64,000 nucleotides of DNA from assembly GCA_028285185.1 (NCBI GenBank), contig JANQQD010000053.1, positions 1-64,000 of the forward strand, read 5' to 3'. Below, one piece after another: positions 54,314 to 63,431 of this stretch. Position numbers and translations under genes: made by a program. The first letter of the stretch is position 1; every line of letters begins with the position of its first letter. The DNA comes from Anaerolineae bacterium (GTDB lineage Bacteria > Pseudomonadota > Alphaproteobacteria > DSM-16000 > Inquilinaceae). The notes below the pieces were generated by a model. The model did no database searches, was not told the DNA's origin, and worked only from the letters and a program-made list of their open reading frames with translations.

Positions 54314-55240
54314 TTAGAGCGTGTCGGACATCTCGCCACCCGTCTCGCCCGGCACCGGCAGCGCCGATGCCGTCAGCAGTGTCCATAGCGACAAGCCGGT
54401 GCCGCCGGCCGGGGTTGGCTGCGCCGGTCCGGTGGAGCCCGAAAGGGCAGCCATGCGTGCGCCGAGCACGCTGTCAGGGTTGATGGCCGTGAAGCCGGCC
54501 GGCTGCGCCGCCTGCGGGATCGCCGTCACGGCCCGCGGCGACGCGAAATGCGGGGCCGTCACCATGGCGCGCGAGAATGATCCGGCCGGAGGTTCGCCGC
54601 CGACCATGGCCATGCCTTGCGACATCCGCCGGTCCATCCAGTCATAGACCTGCTGCAGGCTGCGGGCCGCGCCGGTGTGCCGGTCATAGAAGACGTTGTA
54701 GTTGGCATTGGCCGCCGCGGGGAACACCGATGCCGCGGTTTGGTGCGGGTTGTGCTGAAGCTGGCGCAGGAACGTGGTGGCACCGCCGGCTCCCAGGAAA
54801 TGCGCGAGATAGAGCTCCGTCGAGCCGATCCGGCCGCCGACGGTGCGTTGCAGATGCTCGCGGTTGTCGTTGGCGTACTCGCCCGCCATGATCGCGTTCA
54901 GCCGCGGGTCCTCGCGCAAGCCCAGGATCTCGCGCCGCGCCGCTTGGTCGCTGACGGTCAGCGATCCATCCTGGCGCACGACGATCCGGTCGGCATAGTG
55001 GCCGAGGCCGTGCTTATCGCCATGCTGGTGGATCATGCCAAGCCAGGTGCTGTCAATGAACTGGTAGAGGCCGGTGGCGCTGGTGTTGGGGGCCTGTGCG
55101 TTAGCTTGGAACGCGCTTTCCTGCGCGGCCTTGGCCATCATATAGGCGAAGTCTATGCCGGTGCGCTGGCTCGCTTCCTGAACCGCGGAAAGCACACGAT
55201 CGCTGACCTGATAGCCGCCAATAGCATGAAATTCGGACAT
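54314..55240 (-). CDS. Lytic transglycosylase-like (SLT-type) protein
   Basis: 308 residues from ATG 55240 (MSEFHAIGGY). Soluble lytic transglycosylase domain at the N-terminus: FAYMMAKAAQESAFQANAQ with the catalytic glutamate (Glu41), followed by SATGLYQFIDSTWLGMI. These cleave peptidoglycan glycan strands. No signal peptide is seen, so secretion by another route (flagellar or phage-type) or a cytoplasmic role is possible; no flagellar gene is nearby. The C-terminal 100 residues (after about 210) are low-complexity, Ala/Pro/Gly-rich. uvrB is 64 bp downstream on the same strand. Confidence 0.85.
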   Translation of the reverse strand: MSEFHAIGGYQVSDRVLSAVQEASQRTGIDFAYMMAKAAQESAFQANAQAPNTSATGLYQFIDSTWLGMIHQHGDKHGLGHYADRIVVRQDGSLTVSDQAARREILGLREDPRLNAIMAGEYANDNREHLQRTVGGRIGSTELYLAHFLGAGGATTFLRQLQHNPHQTAASVFPAAANANYNVFYDRHTGAARSLQQVYDWMDRRMSQGMAMVGGEPPAGSFSRAMVTAPHFASPRAVTAIPQAAQPAGFTAINPDSVLGARMAALSGSTGPAQPTPAGGTGLSLWTLLTASALPVPGETGGEMSDTL

Positions 55241-55466
55241 GGTGTCGTCGCCACTGAAATGTCTGTCGTCCGGGCGGTATCGCCCGCACATGTCTTAAGC
55301 AAAGCCGATGCCACATTCTCAGAGTCGTGTCGGATGAACGGCTTAGTCCGATTGGGATCGGTGCAGGACGTCAGAACCGTCCTCGGCAACCGGGGCGATC
55401 GAGAAGAATCTGCCCAGTCGAGGGCAGTGCCTGCCGGGAGCAATCCACGGCGCGGGCCCCCGGTCT

Positions 55467-55500
55467 TTGACGTGTATATCGGGCCGGGAACCTATATTAT
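55467..55500 (+). promoter_or_regulatory. Possible promoter of the membrane protein gene
   Basis: TTGACG (55467-55472) followed by an AT-rich TATATTATA box (from 55493). The 20-bp spacing to TATATT is long, so the assignment is tentative. It sits about 40 bp before the gene start at 55537. Confidence 0.3.
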
Positions 55501-55536
55501 ACGGTGCAGTTTCCGACCCGCTCCCCGAGGATGGAT

Positions 55537-56262
55537 ATGTTCTCTTTCCAGAACATCGGCTATGGCTTTCGTCTTGCTTGGCAGAACCTGCGATATGGTC
55601 TTGCCGACGCCAGAAATGGTACGCTGCTACTTGCTCCACTTATCATTCTCGCTTTGGCGGGATCAAATGCAAGCGCGAACAATATTTACGTTAGCATGAT
55701 GCTGGGTACTTTTGTTTTTGGAGCGATTATTGCCATTTTTTGCCGTAGATGCTTTGATCTGCAAGAGCAAGGCCAATTCTCCTGGGCCAGCCTCACATCG
55801 ATTCCTGCCAGCGTTTGGTGGCGTGCTGGGCAGGTTCTCCTCATATTCTGCGTCCTGCCTGTGATCGCCATAGTGCTGCCCGCCGATATTCCTGCAAAGG
55901 CATGGATTTTCGTCCCTGCGATCGTACTGCTGTCGGCGGCGGGCTGGACGGCGATGCCCTTTGCCATGAATGAGGGGCCGAGCAGCGGCAGGCCATTCCA
56001 AGCTTCCATCGCCTCTTTGAAGCAGGCGTGGGAGCCTGTCTTGGTCATGGTTGCCCTGTTCTTCGTCGCTCCGCTTGGGATCACCGGATACCTGATCTTT
56101 GGTGTGGTGAAGCCCTTGGTGAGGCGATTGGTGGAGTCGGCACCGGAGATGTCATTTACACCTTATGCGTTGCTATTTGTGCTCACGACGTTCTTTGTCC
56201 TGCTGATGATCCACGCGTCGGTCGCCACCTACCGGGCCATCACAGGGCGGTTGGTGATATAG
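55537..56262 (+). CDS. Multi-pass membrane protein of unknown function
   Basis: 241 residues from ATG 55537 with GAGG at 6-bp spacing. About six hydrophobic helices: LLLAPLIILALAG, IYVSMMLGTFVFGAIIAIF, AGQVLLIFCVLPVIAIVLP, FVPAIVLLSAAGW, VLVMVALFFVAPLGITGYL, LLFVLTTFFVLLMIHASV. No family recognised; the layout recalls small integral membrane proteins of the DUF type. AT-richer than the flanks. Followed 34 bp later by a second small membrane protein. Confidence 0.7.
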   Translation: MFSFQNIGYGFRLAWQNLRYGLADARNGTLLLAPLIILALAGSNASANNIYVSMMLGTFVFGAIIAIFCRRCFDLQEQGQFSWASLTSIPASVWWRAGQVLLIFCVLPVIAIVLPADIPAKAWIFVPAIVLLSAAGWTAMPFAMNEGPSSGRPFQASIASLKQAWEPVLVMVALFFVAPLGITGYLIFGVVKPLVRRLVESAPEMSFTPYALLFVLTTFFVLLMIHASVATYRAITGRLVI

Positions 56263-56296
56263 GAGGGTGTGTGGCGCGGGCGTCCGCGCTATATCC

Positions 56297-56548
56297 ATGG
56301 CTATGCTGAAGCCCCATGAACGGCATGCCATCGGCTTCCTGGTCCGTCACCTGATCTATGGGACGGTCGGCGGGTTCGCTTTTGGCGCCTTTCTGCTGGC
56401 ACAGGATTTCGCGGGCCTGCGGACGCTGATCTGGGCGGCCGAATCCTCCTGGCTGTGGCTGTTCATGCTGTTCTTCGGCCTGTTCGTCACCTTCGGCAGC
56501 ATCGGTATGGGCATCGGCGTGATGTCGCTCGGCCGCGACGAATTCTAG
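56297..56548 (+). CDS. Small membrane protein
   Basis: 83 residues from ATG 56297 (ATG 56303 also possible; no strong ribosome-binding site). Two predicted transmembrane helices: YGTVGGFAFGAFLLAQDF and WLWLFMLFFGLFVTFGSIGMGIGVM. The N-terminus is basic (KPHERHAIGFLVRH). No family recognised. In the same direction as the membrane gene 34 bp upstream, probably co-transcribed. Confidence 0.65.
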   Translation: MAMLKPHERHAIGFLVRHLIYGTVGGFAFGAFLLAQDFAGLRTLIWAAESSWLWLFMLFFGLFVTFGSIGMGIGVMSLGRDEF

Positions 56549-56601
56549 GGACGGCGCGCCGACGGATCGCGACTGGACCCATGTTGCCCAGGGGCGCTGA
56601 A

Positions 56602-58359
56602 CTATTCCGGCACGCCCGCTTTCCGCAGTCCGTTCAAGTAGTGATCCATCGACGCCGCATCCGTATAGAGGTGGCCGTCGCGAACCATCGAGACGGAGAA
56701 ATCCGGCCGCTGTTCGAGGCACTCCTGCAGAACTCGCTGGGCCTGCGCTTGTTCGTTCAGGAAGCCGAACGCTGCGAGCAGGGCGGCATAGCGTGACCAT
56801 TGGAAACCCTGTTGCTGCAGCGCCTTCTGCGCCCACTCCACCGCCCGCCCGTAGTCCTGTTTCAGAAGATACGCCTCGGCCAGGCGCACCATGAATGAGC
56901 CCATGTGCTGATCGCGCGGGCTCAACTGGATGGCGACCTCAAGATGCGTGATCGCCTGGTCGGAGTCTCCGGAGAAAACAGCGGCGGCACCGAGGCCGTA
57001 ATGGGCCCAGGCGAGGCTGGGGTTGAGGCTGACGGCGAGCTGAAGATCCGGGATCGCCTGGGCATGCTCGCGCCTGACGATCCGCGCCTTGCCCATGGCA
57101 CAGTGCGCGGCTGCGTCGTCCGGGTCCAATTGCACGGCACGGCGGGCAACGTGAAGGGCCATCTCGCGGTTCTTCGTTGCCGACTCTGCCAAGCCGAGCA
57201 CAACCTCATAGTAGTACGCGTCCACCAACCCTGAGCAGGCTGGTGAGAGGCCGGGATCCACGGCAAGCGCGGAGTCGAAGAGTCGGCAGGCTTCCCTCAG
57301 ATCCTCCTTGGTACGTTGATAGAGGTGCCACATTCCCCGCTGGTAGATCTCCCAAGCGGTCAGGTTCTCCGACGTCTTGGCGGTTGCGCGCTGCTGCTCC
57401 GCCTTGCTCAGTTCCGGCGCGATGGCGGCGACGATGGATTCGGTAACCTCGTCCTGGACCGCGAAAATGTCCTCCAGCACCCGGTCGTAGCGCTCGGCCC
57501 ACATCTGTTTGCCGGAGCCCGCATCGATTAGTTGCGCCGCGACACGGATCCGGTTGCCCCCCTTGCGAACACTTCCGTCGAGGACATAGAGCACACCAAG
57601 CTGCTTGCCGACATGCTTCAGATCCACCGCTTCACCCTTGAAGGTGAAGCTCGAATTGCGGGCGATCACCATCAGCCACCGGTTGCGCGACAGTGCTGTA
57701 ATGATGTCTTCGGAGACCCCGTCTGCGAAGTACTCCTGGTCGGCGTCACCGCTCAAGTTCTTGAACGGAAGCACGGCGATGGACGGCTTCTCCAAGAGCA
57801 CCGGCGCCGCGGTCTGAGGTGCAACGTCAGTACTTGGGGAGCTGAAGCTGGCCGCGATGCGATAAACGCGCACAGCTTCGGCGACGTTCTTCAACTCGTG
57901 GTCTCCGAGGTCCTCGAACTCGGCGTCTACCTTGCCCCTGGCCTGACGATACGCGTCGCTGGAAAGGCAGATGCTGCAAGGATCAGCCTGAGCCTCAATC
58001 CGCGCTGCGATATTCACGCCATCGCCGTAAAGGTCGTCGCCTTCGACAATCACATCTCCCAGGTTGATCCCGATGCGAAAGCGAAGCCGTTTGTCTTCAT
58101 CTGTGTTCGCCTCTCGCTCGGCCGTGCCTGCCTGCCAGGCCATAGCGCAATCGACCGCGTCGACAACGCTGGCGAATTCGATCAGCAGGCCGTCGCCCAT
58201 GAGTTTGACGATCCGCCCTCGATGGGCGCGGACCAGAGGTTCCACGAAATGTTGGCGTAACTCCGTCAGGCGGCGCAGTGTCCCTGCCTCGTCATTGCCC
58301 ATCAGGCGTGTGTAACCCACCACGTCTGCGGCAAGAATGGCAGCGAGTCTGCGTTCCAA
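56602..58359 (-). CDS. Class III adenylate/guanylate cyclase with TolB-like and TPR domains
   Basis: 585 residues from a TTG at 58359, decided by GGAGG about 10 bp upstream and by the family start (MERRLAAILAADVVGYTRLM). Domains in order: class III cyclase (about 1-170) with both metal-binding aspartates, in LAADVVGY and KLMGDGLLIEF; a TolB-like/FlgO-type domain (about 190-330; PSIAVLPFKNLSGD, YVLDGSVRKGGNRIRVAAQLIDA); and a C-terminal TPR array (about 345-585). The combination is a common, poorly understood alphaproteobacterial cyclase type. Likely makes cAMP or cGMP under control of the TPR part. Standalone. Confidence 0.9.
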   Translation of the reverse strand: MERRLAAILAADVVGYTRLMGNDEAGTLRRLTELRQHFVEPLVRAHRGRIVKLMGDGLLIEFASVVDAVDCAMAWQAGTAEREANTDEDKRLRFRIGINLGDVIVEGDDLYGDGVNIAARIEAQADPCSICLSSDAYRQARGKVDAEFEDLGDHELKNVAEAVRVYRIAASFSSPSTDVAPQTAAPVLLEKPSIAVLPFKNLSGDADQEYFADGVSEDIITALSRNRWLMVIARNSSFTFKGEAVDLKHVGKQLGVLYVLDGSVRKGGNRIRVAAQLIDAGSGKQMWAERYDRVLEDIFAVQDEVTESIVAAIAPELSKAEQQRATAKTSENLTAWEIYQRGMWHLYQRTKEDLREACRLFDSALAVDPGLSPACSGLVDAYYYEVVLGLAESATKNREMALHVARRAVQLDPDDAAAHCAMGKARIVRREHAQAIPDLQLAVSLNPSLAWAHYGLGAAAVFSGDSDQAITHLEVAIQLSPRDQHMGSFMVRLAEAYLLKQDYGRAVEWAQKALQQQGFQWSRYAALLAAFGFLNEQAQAQRVLQECLEQRPDFSVSMVRDGHLYTDAASMDHYLNGLRKAGVPE

Positions 58360-58881
58360 GCCGTGTCTTCCTCCCTCCCAAAGAGTACCGGGCAACGGGG
58401 CGAGAATCCATGCTGAGCGCCTGTAGACGGGGCGCAGGTACATGCGAGGCAGTGCCTTCGCGGGATGAGGCGAGATGGGCGAGCGAACCGGGGCGCCCCG
58501 TCGTGGTCAATGGGTAACAAGAGGGACATCTGGAAGTGGTCTGAAATGTACGCGGCTGTACATTTGCACCCGATTCACGAAAATGACATAGCCGCCCTGC
58601 AAGAAAGCTGTGCGGCAAAGTTCAGTCGCCGGGAATATCCCTTAACCAATTTCAGAACCAAACATGGTCGAATGTTGATGAAAGTCACGTCATGGTCATG
58701 GGTTGGTCGTTCTTTCGGCCCGATTTCCCGTATGGATGCTCATGCCGACGTATCCGTTTAAGCACTGAACTTGAGCAGGCCCGTCAATCAGATCTTCACC
58801 AGCCAGTGGTTAACTCGGCAAGCTGGCCGCGCCCGCGTTGCCAGATCCGCCTGTGTGAGGACAATCGGGGGAGAGACGACA
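58360..58881. other. Divergent intergenic region with an operator-like inverted repeat
   Basis: About 520 bp between the cyclase gene and a secreted-protein gene. It becomes AT-rich from 58540 to 58680 and contains a perfect 8-6-8 inverted repeat (listed separately). Short frames here have no ribosome-binding site or homology. Confidence 0.45.
58544..58565. promoter_or_regulatory. Perfect 8-6-8 inverted repeat, operator-like
   Basis: AAATGTAC, six bases, GTACATTT. It lies in the middle of the divergent region between the cyclase and the secreted-protein gene, 179 bp before the cyclase start and 317 bp before the other. Typical of a dimeric regulator site; no regulator gene is adjacent. The TGTAC half-site is also in the palindrome at 43073. 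Confidence 0.55.
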
Positions 58882-59901
58882 ATGCGAACTGGAGCCCGTG
58901 CTACTTGCGCTCTTGCCATCGGTGTTGCGGTCGCTGCGGCGGCCGTGCCGACGGCCGCAGCCGAGGTGGAACCGCAGATCGTCTATCCCTTTGTCGGCGT
59001 GATCCAGGTCTTCGCGCCGGAGAATGCGGTCTCAGGCATGTATCTCGGCCTGTACGGAACGGTCGAGGTGTCGGCCGACGGCACGGTCAGCGGCGGCGGG
59101 GCCATGATCTACGACCAGTTGGAGGCCTGCGCCTGGGAGCCGCCGCACCCGGACGGGGAGACCGCGCCCTATTGCAACATCGAAGACGTCATCGACGCGG
59201 CCTTCAGTGTAACCGGCACAGTGGTCGAGACCGTGCATCGGCACGACGACGACAACCCGCTGAAGGATGCCGTGTTTGCGCTTGCCGACAATCACAGCAG
59301 CGAAAGGTTGGGCTACGCGCCGCTGACATTGCGGTTGACGCTGAGCCTGGACGGCATCCTGAGCGAGCGGCTGGCATTTTGGGGCTTCAGCCAACCCGGC
59401 ATCCAGTTCGACAGCACCCAGGCGGCCACGCTTGGCGCGTATGTCTCCGGCCTGTTCGACATGGAGTTCGAGATCGCACCCATCGCCATGATCCCGCTGG
59501 AAGCCTCTGCACATGCCGAGACCATTGCCGCCGCCCGCCAGTATGCGAGCGAAGGCGACTATCACGGTGGCACGCCGCTGTCCGCCTCGGGCTCGGTCGG
59601 GTTCGTCGACATTGATCCCGCGCGCCTGCCCACCGCCACCAATCCCTGGACCTGGCTGCAGCATGCGGTCGAGCCGGCGGGCGAGCGCCCCTTGTCGGAG
59701 GATGAACTGGCGGCGATCGCGGACTACGAAGAACCCGTCTATGACCCGAGCGGTGAGCATGACCGGTTGATCCTGCAGGGCGGCATGGAAGATCTTGCCG
59801 AGACCCTCACGCCCTACACGGACGGTGCCGCCTACGACCCCGGCCCCTCACCCTACTCGCCGATAGGTCTTCTGGATGATACCCGCGCATCGGCCGACTG
59901 A
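58882..59901 (+). CDS. Secreted hypothetical protein
   Basis: 339 residues from ATG 58882 (GGAGAG upstream). Sec signal peptide at the N-terminus (CALAIGVAVAAAAVPTAAA, cleavage before EVEPQ). The mature chain is acidic and beta-rich; residues about 30-190 alternate short strands (VSGMYLGLYGTVEVSADG, LTLRLTLSLDG), then a segment of loops to a helical tail. No domain recognised. Two cysteines (EACAW, YCNIED) may form a disulfide. It stands alone downstream of the inverted repeat. Confidence 0.65.
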   Translation: MRTGARATCALAIGVAVAAAAVPTAAAEVEPQIVYPFVGVIQVFAPENAVSGMYLGLYGTVEVSADGTVSGGGAMIYDQLEACAWEPPHPDGETAPYCNIEDVIDAAFSVTGTVVETVHRHDDDNPLKDAVFALADNHSSERLGYAPLTLRLTLSLDGILSERLAFWGFSQPGIQFDSTQAATLGAYVSGLFDMEFEIAPIAMIPLEASAHAETIAAARQYASEGDYHGGTPLSASGSVGFVDIDPARLPTATNPWTWLQHAVEPAGERPLSEDELAAIADYEEPVYDPSGEHDRLILQGGMEDLAETLTPYTDGAAYDPGPSPYSPIGLLDDTRASAD

Positions 59902-60053
59902 CGCGACGAACCGCCAGCTGCGTCTTCCGGCTCCTTAAAATGGAAGCAAGCCGGCACGATCATTCTATCTTAAGAGGACGCCACATAAGTCCATGTAGAG
60001 TCTCATGATGCACACTGACGTGGATTCATGGATCGAAACGTCGCAAGAAAGCC

Positions 60054-61766
60054 ATGATCGTTTCCCGGTTCTCTGATCGATGGATCCATCCGAACTGGCG
60101 GTCGCTAGCAGGCGCAATCTGCGCCCTGAGCGGCATGACCGCGGCACCGGCGCCAACGGCATATGCCGAAGATCGGCTGGACCTTCGCGTCGGCATCTAC
60201 CAGAACGCGCCGAAGATCTTCATGGATCGGAATGGGAATGCGTCCGGTTTCTTTCCGGACATCATGGCCGCGATGGCGCAGCACAACGGTTGGCAACTGA
60301 CCTATGTGCCGTGCGCTTGGGCCGACTGCCTGGACATGCTTGAAGTCGGTGACATCGACATCCTGCCCGACGTCGCCCAATCCGCCGAGCGCGAGGCCCG
60401 GTTTGACTTCAATGCGCTGCAGGCCTTGCACAGTTGGTCCGATTTCTATGTGCGCCGGGACAGCCCGATTGACAGCCTGACGGATTTGGATGGACGCCGC
60501 GTTGCCGTGATGCGCGGCAGCATCCAGCATGCCCGTCTGCTGGACTACCGCGGCCTGCCCGACATCCGCATCCACATTGTCGGCTTCGATACGATGGATG
60601 CGGTGTTGCGCGCCGTGAGTGCAGGGGAGGCCGAAGCCGGCATCGTCAACACCTATTTCGCCATGGATGTCATCGACGCACACGGTCTGTCGGCGGTGGG
60701 TATCGTGCTGTACCCGACATCGCTGTTTTTCGGGATCTCCCGCCACGCCGAGCCGGGACTTGCCGAGGTGATCGACGCAAATCTGGTGGTGATGAAGTCC
60801 GACACCCAATCAGCCTACTACGTGGCCCTGCACCGGTGGATCGAGCATCCCGAGCACTTCCATATGCCGGCTTGGGCTTCGTGGGGGTTGCTCAGCCTGG
60901 CGCTCCTCTCGGTCGCGGGCCTTGCCGTCTCCATCCTGCTGAAGCGTGTGGTGAGGGCGCGGACAGCCGACCTTCAGACTGCACTGACATCGGCGACGGA
61001 AGCCAGCCAAGCCAAGTCCGACTTTCTTTCGAACATGAGCCACGACCTGCGCACGCCGCTCAACTCCATCATCGGCTTTTCCGAGATGATCGATGCCGGG
61101 ACGCATGGTGCCGTCGGGCATCCGAAATACGTCGAGTACATCCGTCACGTCCGGGACTGTGGCCAGCGCTTGAACGAGATGATCGAAGCCTTGCTGGATC
61201 TGTCGAAGATAGAGAGCGGCAAGAGCCCGCTGTCCAAGGAATGGGTGGACATTCCACTTGAGCTCGACATGGCCCGGCATCGCTTCAGACCGCTGATCGG
61301 GCAGGAAGATCGAAAGGACCTGCGGGTGGTCGTCGACGGTGCGCCCGGCTTTCTGTGGGCGGATCGTATGGCCGTCTCGCAGATCATCGACAACCTGCTG
61401 TCGAACGCGCTGCGGCATGCCGGCCCAGCGGTGAACGTTGAGCTGGGGTGGTCGATCGGGGCGGACGGCAGCGGCAAGCTCTGGGTTGCCGACGACGGGC
61501 GCGGATTCCCTGTCTCGCAGGCCGCCCGGCTGACGGAGCCGTTCGTCCAGGGCGGTCCGGACTATGGGCGGCTGCACACGCAAAAGCGCCTTTCCCAAGG
61601 CTTCGGGTTGGGACTGACGATCGTCACCAAGCTGGCCTCACTACATGACGGGCATCTGTCGATCACCAGCGCCGAGGGGCAGGGGTCGAGGTTCACGGTC
61701 ACGTTCCCGGCGAGCCAGGTGGACACGGTACGGTCGGATAACGCCGTCGCCGCGGCGCGTGCGTGA
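60054..61766 (+). CDS. Sensor histidine kinase with periplasmic solute-binding domain
   Basis: 570 residues. A signal-anchor segment (about 17-38), then an SBP_bac_3 periplasmic domain (about 42-265; LRVGIYQNAPKIFMDRNGNASGFFPDIMAA), one transmembrane helix (about 277-296), and a cytoplasmic kinase. The H-box is SHDLRTPLN with His330; the ATP domain has N-box DNLLSNALRHA, G1 VADDGRGFP and G2 GFGLGLTIV. It presumably binds a small solute outside and phosphorylates a response regulator; no regulator gene is in the window. Transcribed alone. Confidence 0.93.
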   Translation: MIVSRFSDRWIHPNWRSLAGAICALSGMTAAPAPTAYAEDRLDLRVGIYQNAPKIFMDRNGNASGFFPDIMAAMAQHNGWQLTYVPCAWADCLDMLEVGDIDILPDVAQSAEREARFDFNALQALHSWSDFYVRRDSPIDSLTDLDGRRVAVMRGSIQHARLLDYRGLPDIRIHIVGFDTMDAVLRAVSAGEAEAGIVNTYFAMDVIDAHGLSAVGIVLYPTSLFFGISRHAEPGLAEVIDANLVVMKSDTQSAYYVALHRWIEHPEHFHMPAWASWGLLSLALLSVAGLAVSILLKRVVRARTADLQTALTSATEASQAKSDFLSNMSHDLRTPLNSIIGFSEMIDAGTHGAVGHPKYVEYIRHVRDCGQRLNEMIEALLDLSKIESGKSPLSKEWVDIPLELDMARHRFRPLIGQEDRKDLRVVVDGAPGFLWADRMAVSQIIDNLLSNALRHAGPAVNVELGWSIGADGSGKLWVADDGRGFPVSQAARLTEPFVQGGPDYGRLHTQKRLSQGFGLGLTIVTKLASLHDGHLSITSAEGQGSRFTVTFPASQVDTVRSDNAVAAARA

Positions 61767-61797
61767 TGCCGGGGCGGCGTTTACGCACAGCGGCCGA

Positions 61798-62811
61798 TCA
61801 CCCGTTGCGATAGAGGTAGCTGTAGCCGTTGATCGCGGGTACGCCGCCGAGATGCGCGTAAAGCACCTTCGATCCGGCGGGAAAGTAGCCCTTGCGGACC
61901 AGATCGATCATGCCCTGCATGGATTTCCCCTCATAGACCGGATCGGTCATCATGCCTTCCAGCCGCCCGGCCAGGCGGATCGCGTCGTTGGTTTCGGCTG
62001 AGGGCACGCCGTAGGCGGGATAGGCGTAGTCCGGGATCAGCGTGAGATCGTCATCGGTGATGTCGCGGCCGAGGTCCACCAGATCCGCCGTGTTGCGGGC
62101 GATGTCCATGACCTGGGCGCGCGTCTGGTCCAGTGTGCCCGAGGCATCGATGCCCACCACCTTGTCGGCGCGGCCGTCCTTGGCGAAGCCCACCAGCATG
62201 CCGGCATGGGTTGAGCCCGTGACGGTGCAGACGATGATGTAGTCGAACCGGAAGCCCAGCTCCGCCTCCTGCGCCCGCACCTCTTCGGCAAAGCCCACGA
62301 AGCCGAGGCCGCCGAACTTGTGCACCGACGCGCCGGCGGGAATGGCGTAGGGCTTGCCGCCTCTGGCCTTCACGTCTTCCAGGGCGCGCTCCCAGCTCTC
62401 GCGGATGCCGATGTCGAAGCCTTCGTCGACCAGCTCGATCTCCGCGCCCATGACGCGGCTCATCAGGATGTTACCGACGCGGTCGTAGACGGCATCCGGG
62501 AAGGGCACCCAGCTTTCCTGCACCAGGCGGCATTTCATGCCCAGCTTGGCGGCCACGGCCGCGACCTGGCGCGTGTGGTTGGACTGGACGCCGCCGATGG
62601 TCACCAGCGTGTCGGCGTTGGAGGCCAGGGCATCGGGCACGATGTATTCCAGCTTGCGGATCTTGTTGCCGCCGAAGGCGAGGCCGGAATTGCAGTCTTC
62701 CCGCTTGGCGTAGAGGTCGACCGCGCCGCCCAGATGCTCCGACAGCCGCGGCAGCCTCTCGACGGGCGTGGGGCCGAAGGTCAGCGGATAGCGTTCGAAT
62801 TTCTCAAGCAT
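61798..62811 (-). CDS. acdS: 1-aminocyclopropane-1-carboxylate deaminase
   Basis: 337 residues. A PLP enzyme that splits ACC to 2-oxobutyrate and ammonia, lowering plant ethylene. Matches the Pseudomonas enzyme closely: [38 protein letters not shown] with the PLP lysine, [33 protein letters not shown] with the tyrosine-glutamate pair of true ACC deaminases, and LYAHLGG with the leucine of the family. The active-site QSNHT has His where most ACC deaminases have Gln, so D-cysteine desulfhydrase side activity cannot be excluded. Divergent from acdR. Confidence 0.93.
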   Translation of the reverse strand: MLEKFERYPLTFGPTPVERLPRLSEHLGGAVDLYAKREDCNSGLAFGGNKIRKLEYIVPDALASNADTLVTIGGVQSNHTRQVAAVAAKLGMKCRLVQESWVPFPDAVYDRVGNILMSRVMGAEIELVDEGFDIGIRESWERALEDVKARGGKPYAIPAGASVHKFGGLGFVGFAEEVRAQEAELGFRFDYIIVCTVTGSTHAGMLVGFAKDGRADKVVGIDASGTLDQTRAQVMDIARNTADLVDLGRDITDDDLTLIPDYAYPAYGVPSAETNDAIRLAGRLEGMMTDPVYEGKSMQGMIDLVRKGYFPAGSKVLYAHLGGVPAINGYSYLYRNG

Positions 62812-62972
62812 GGTCCGGCTCCTCGATCATGGTCCGAGGCCAGAGCCTAGTGCATGACGCACGGAAGGTGCTCTCTACGATCGGTGGGATTTGGTTGATT
62901 GCATTCGTAGTAGCCGAGAGAATGACTCTTGCCCATCAACAAGCCAGCTAGGACGGAAGATCCTTCCACAAG

Positions 62973-63431
62973 ATGTCGCTCGATCGCATCGACCGCCGCA
63001 TCCTTCGCCACCTGCAGAGGGACGGCCGCCTCACCAACGCGGATCTGGCGAAGCAGGTCCATGTGAGCCCGGCGACATGCCATCGCCGTACGCAGCGCCT
63101 GTTCGAGGAGGGCTATGTGCGTTCTGTCAGGGCGGAGATCGCGCCGGATCGGGTTGAGCGCGGCACGCTGGTCGTTGTCGGCGTCGTGCTGGACCGTTCG
63201 ACGTCCCAGAGCTTCGGCGCGTTCGAGCAGGCGATCACCCGGCTTCCCTATGTGCTGGACTGTCATCTCGTCGCCGGCGACTTCGACTATTTCCTCAAGA
63301 TCAGGGTGCGCGACATCGCCGATTTCAGCCGGCTGTTGGGCGAACAATTGATCGCGCTGCCCGGTGTCCGTCAGACACGCACCTTCTTTGTCATGAAAGA
63401 GGTGATCGACAACGCGCCGCTGGACTTCTAG
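62973..63431 (+). CDS. acdR: Lrp/AsnC family regulator, AcdR-like
   Basis: 152 residues. Winged HTH at the N-terminus (LDRIDRRILRHLQRDGRLTNADLAKQVHVSPATCHRRTQRLFEEG) and a C-terminal RAM ligand domain (LDCHLVAGDFDYFLKIRVRDIADF). Placed divergently next to acdS, 160 bp apart, the arrangement known for AcdR, which activates acdS in the presence of ACC. The symbol rests on this context. Its 3' end overlaps the last gene by 4 bp. Confidence 0.88.
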   Translation: MSLDRIDRRILRHLQRDGRLTNADLAKQVHVSPATCHRRTQRLFEEGYVRSVRAEIAPDRVERGTLVVVGVVLDRSTSQSFGAFEQAITRLPYVLDCHLVAGDFDYFLKIRVRDIADFSRLLGEQLIALPGVRQTRTFFVMKEVIDNAPLDF

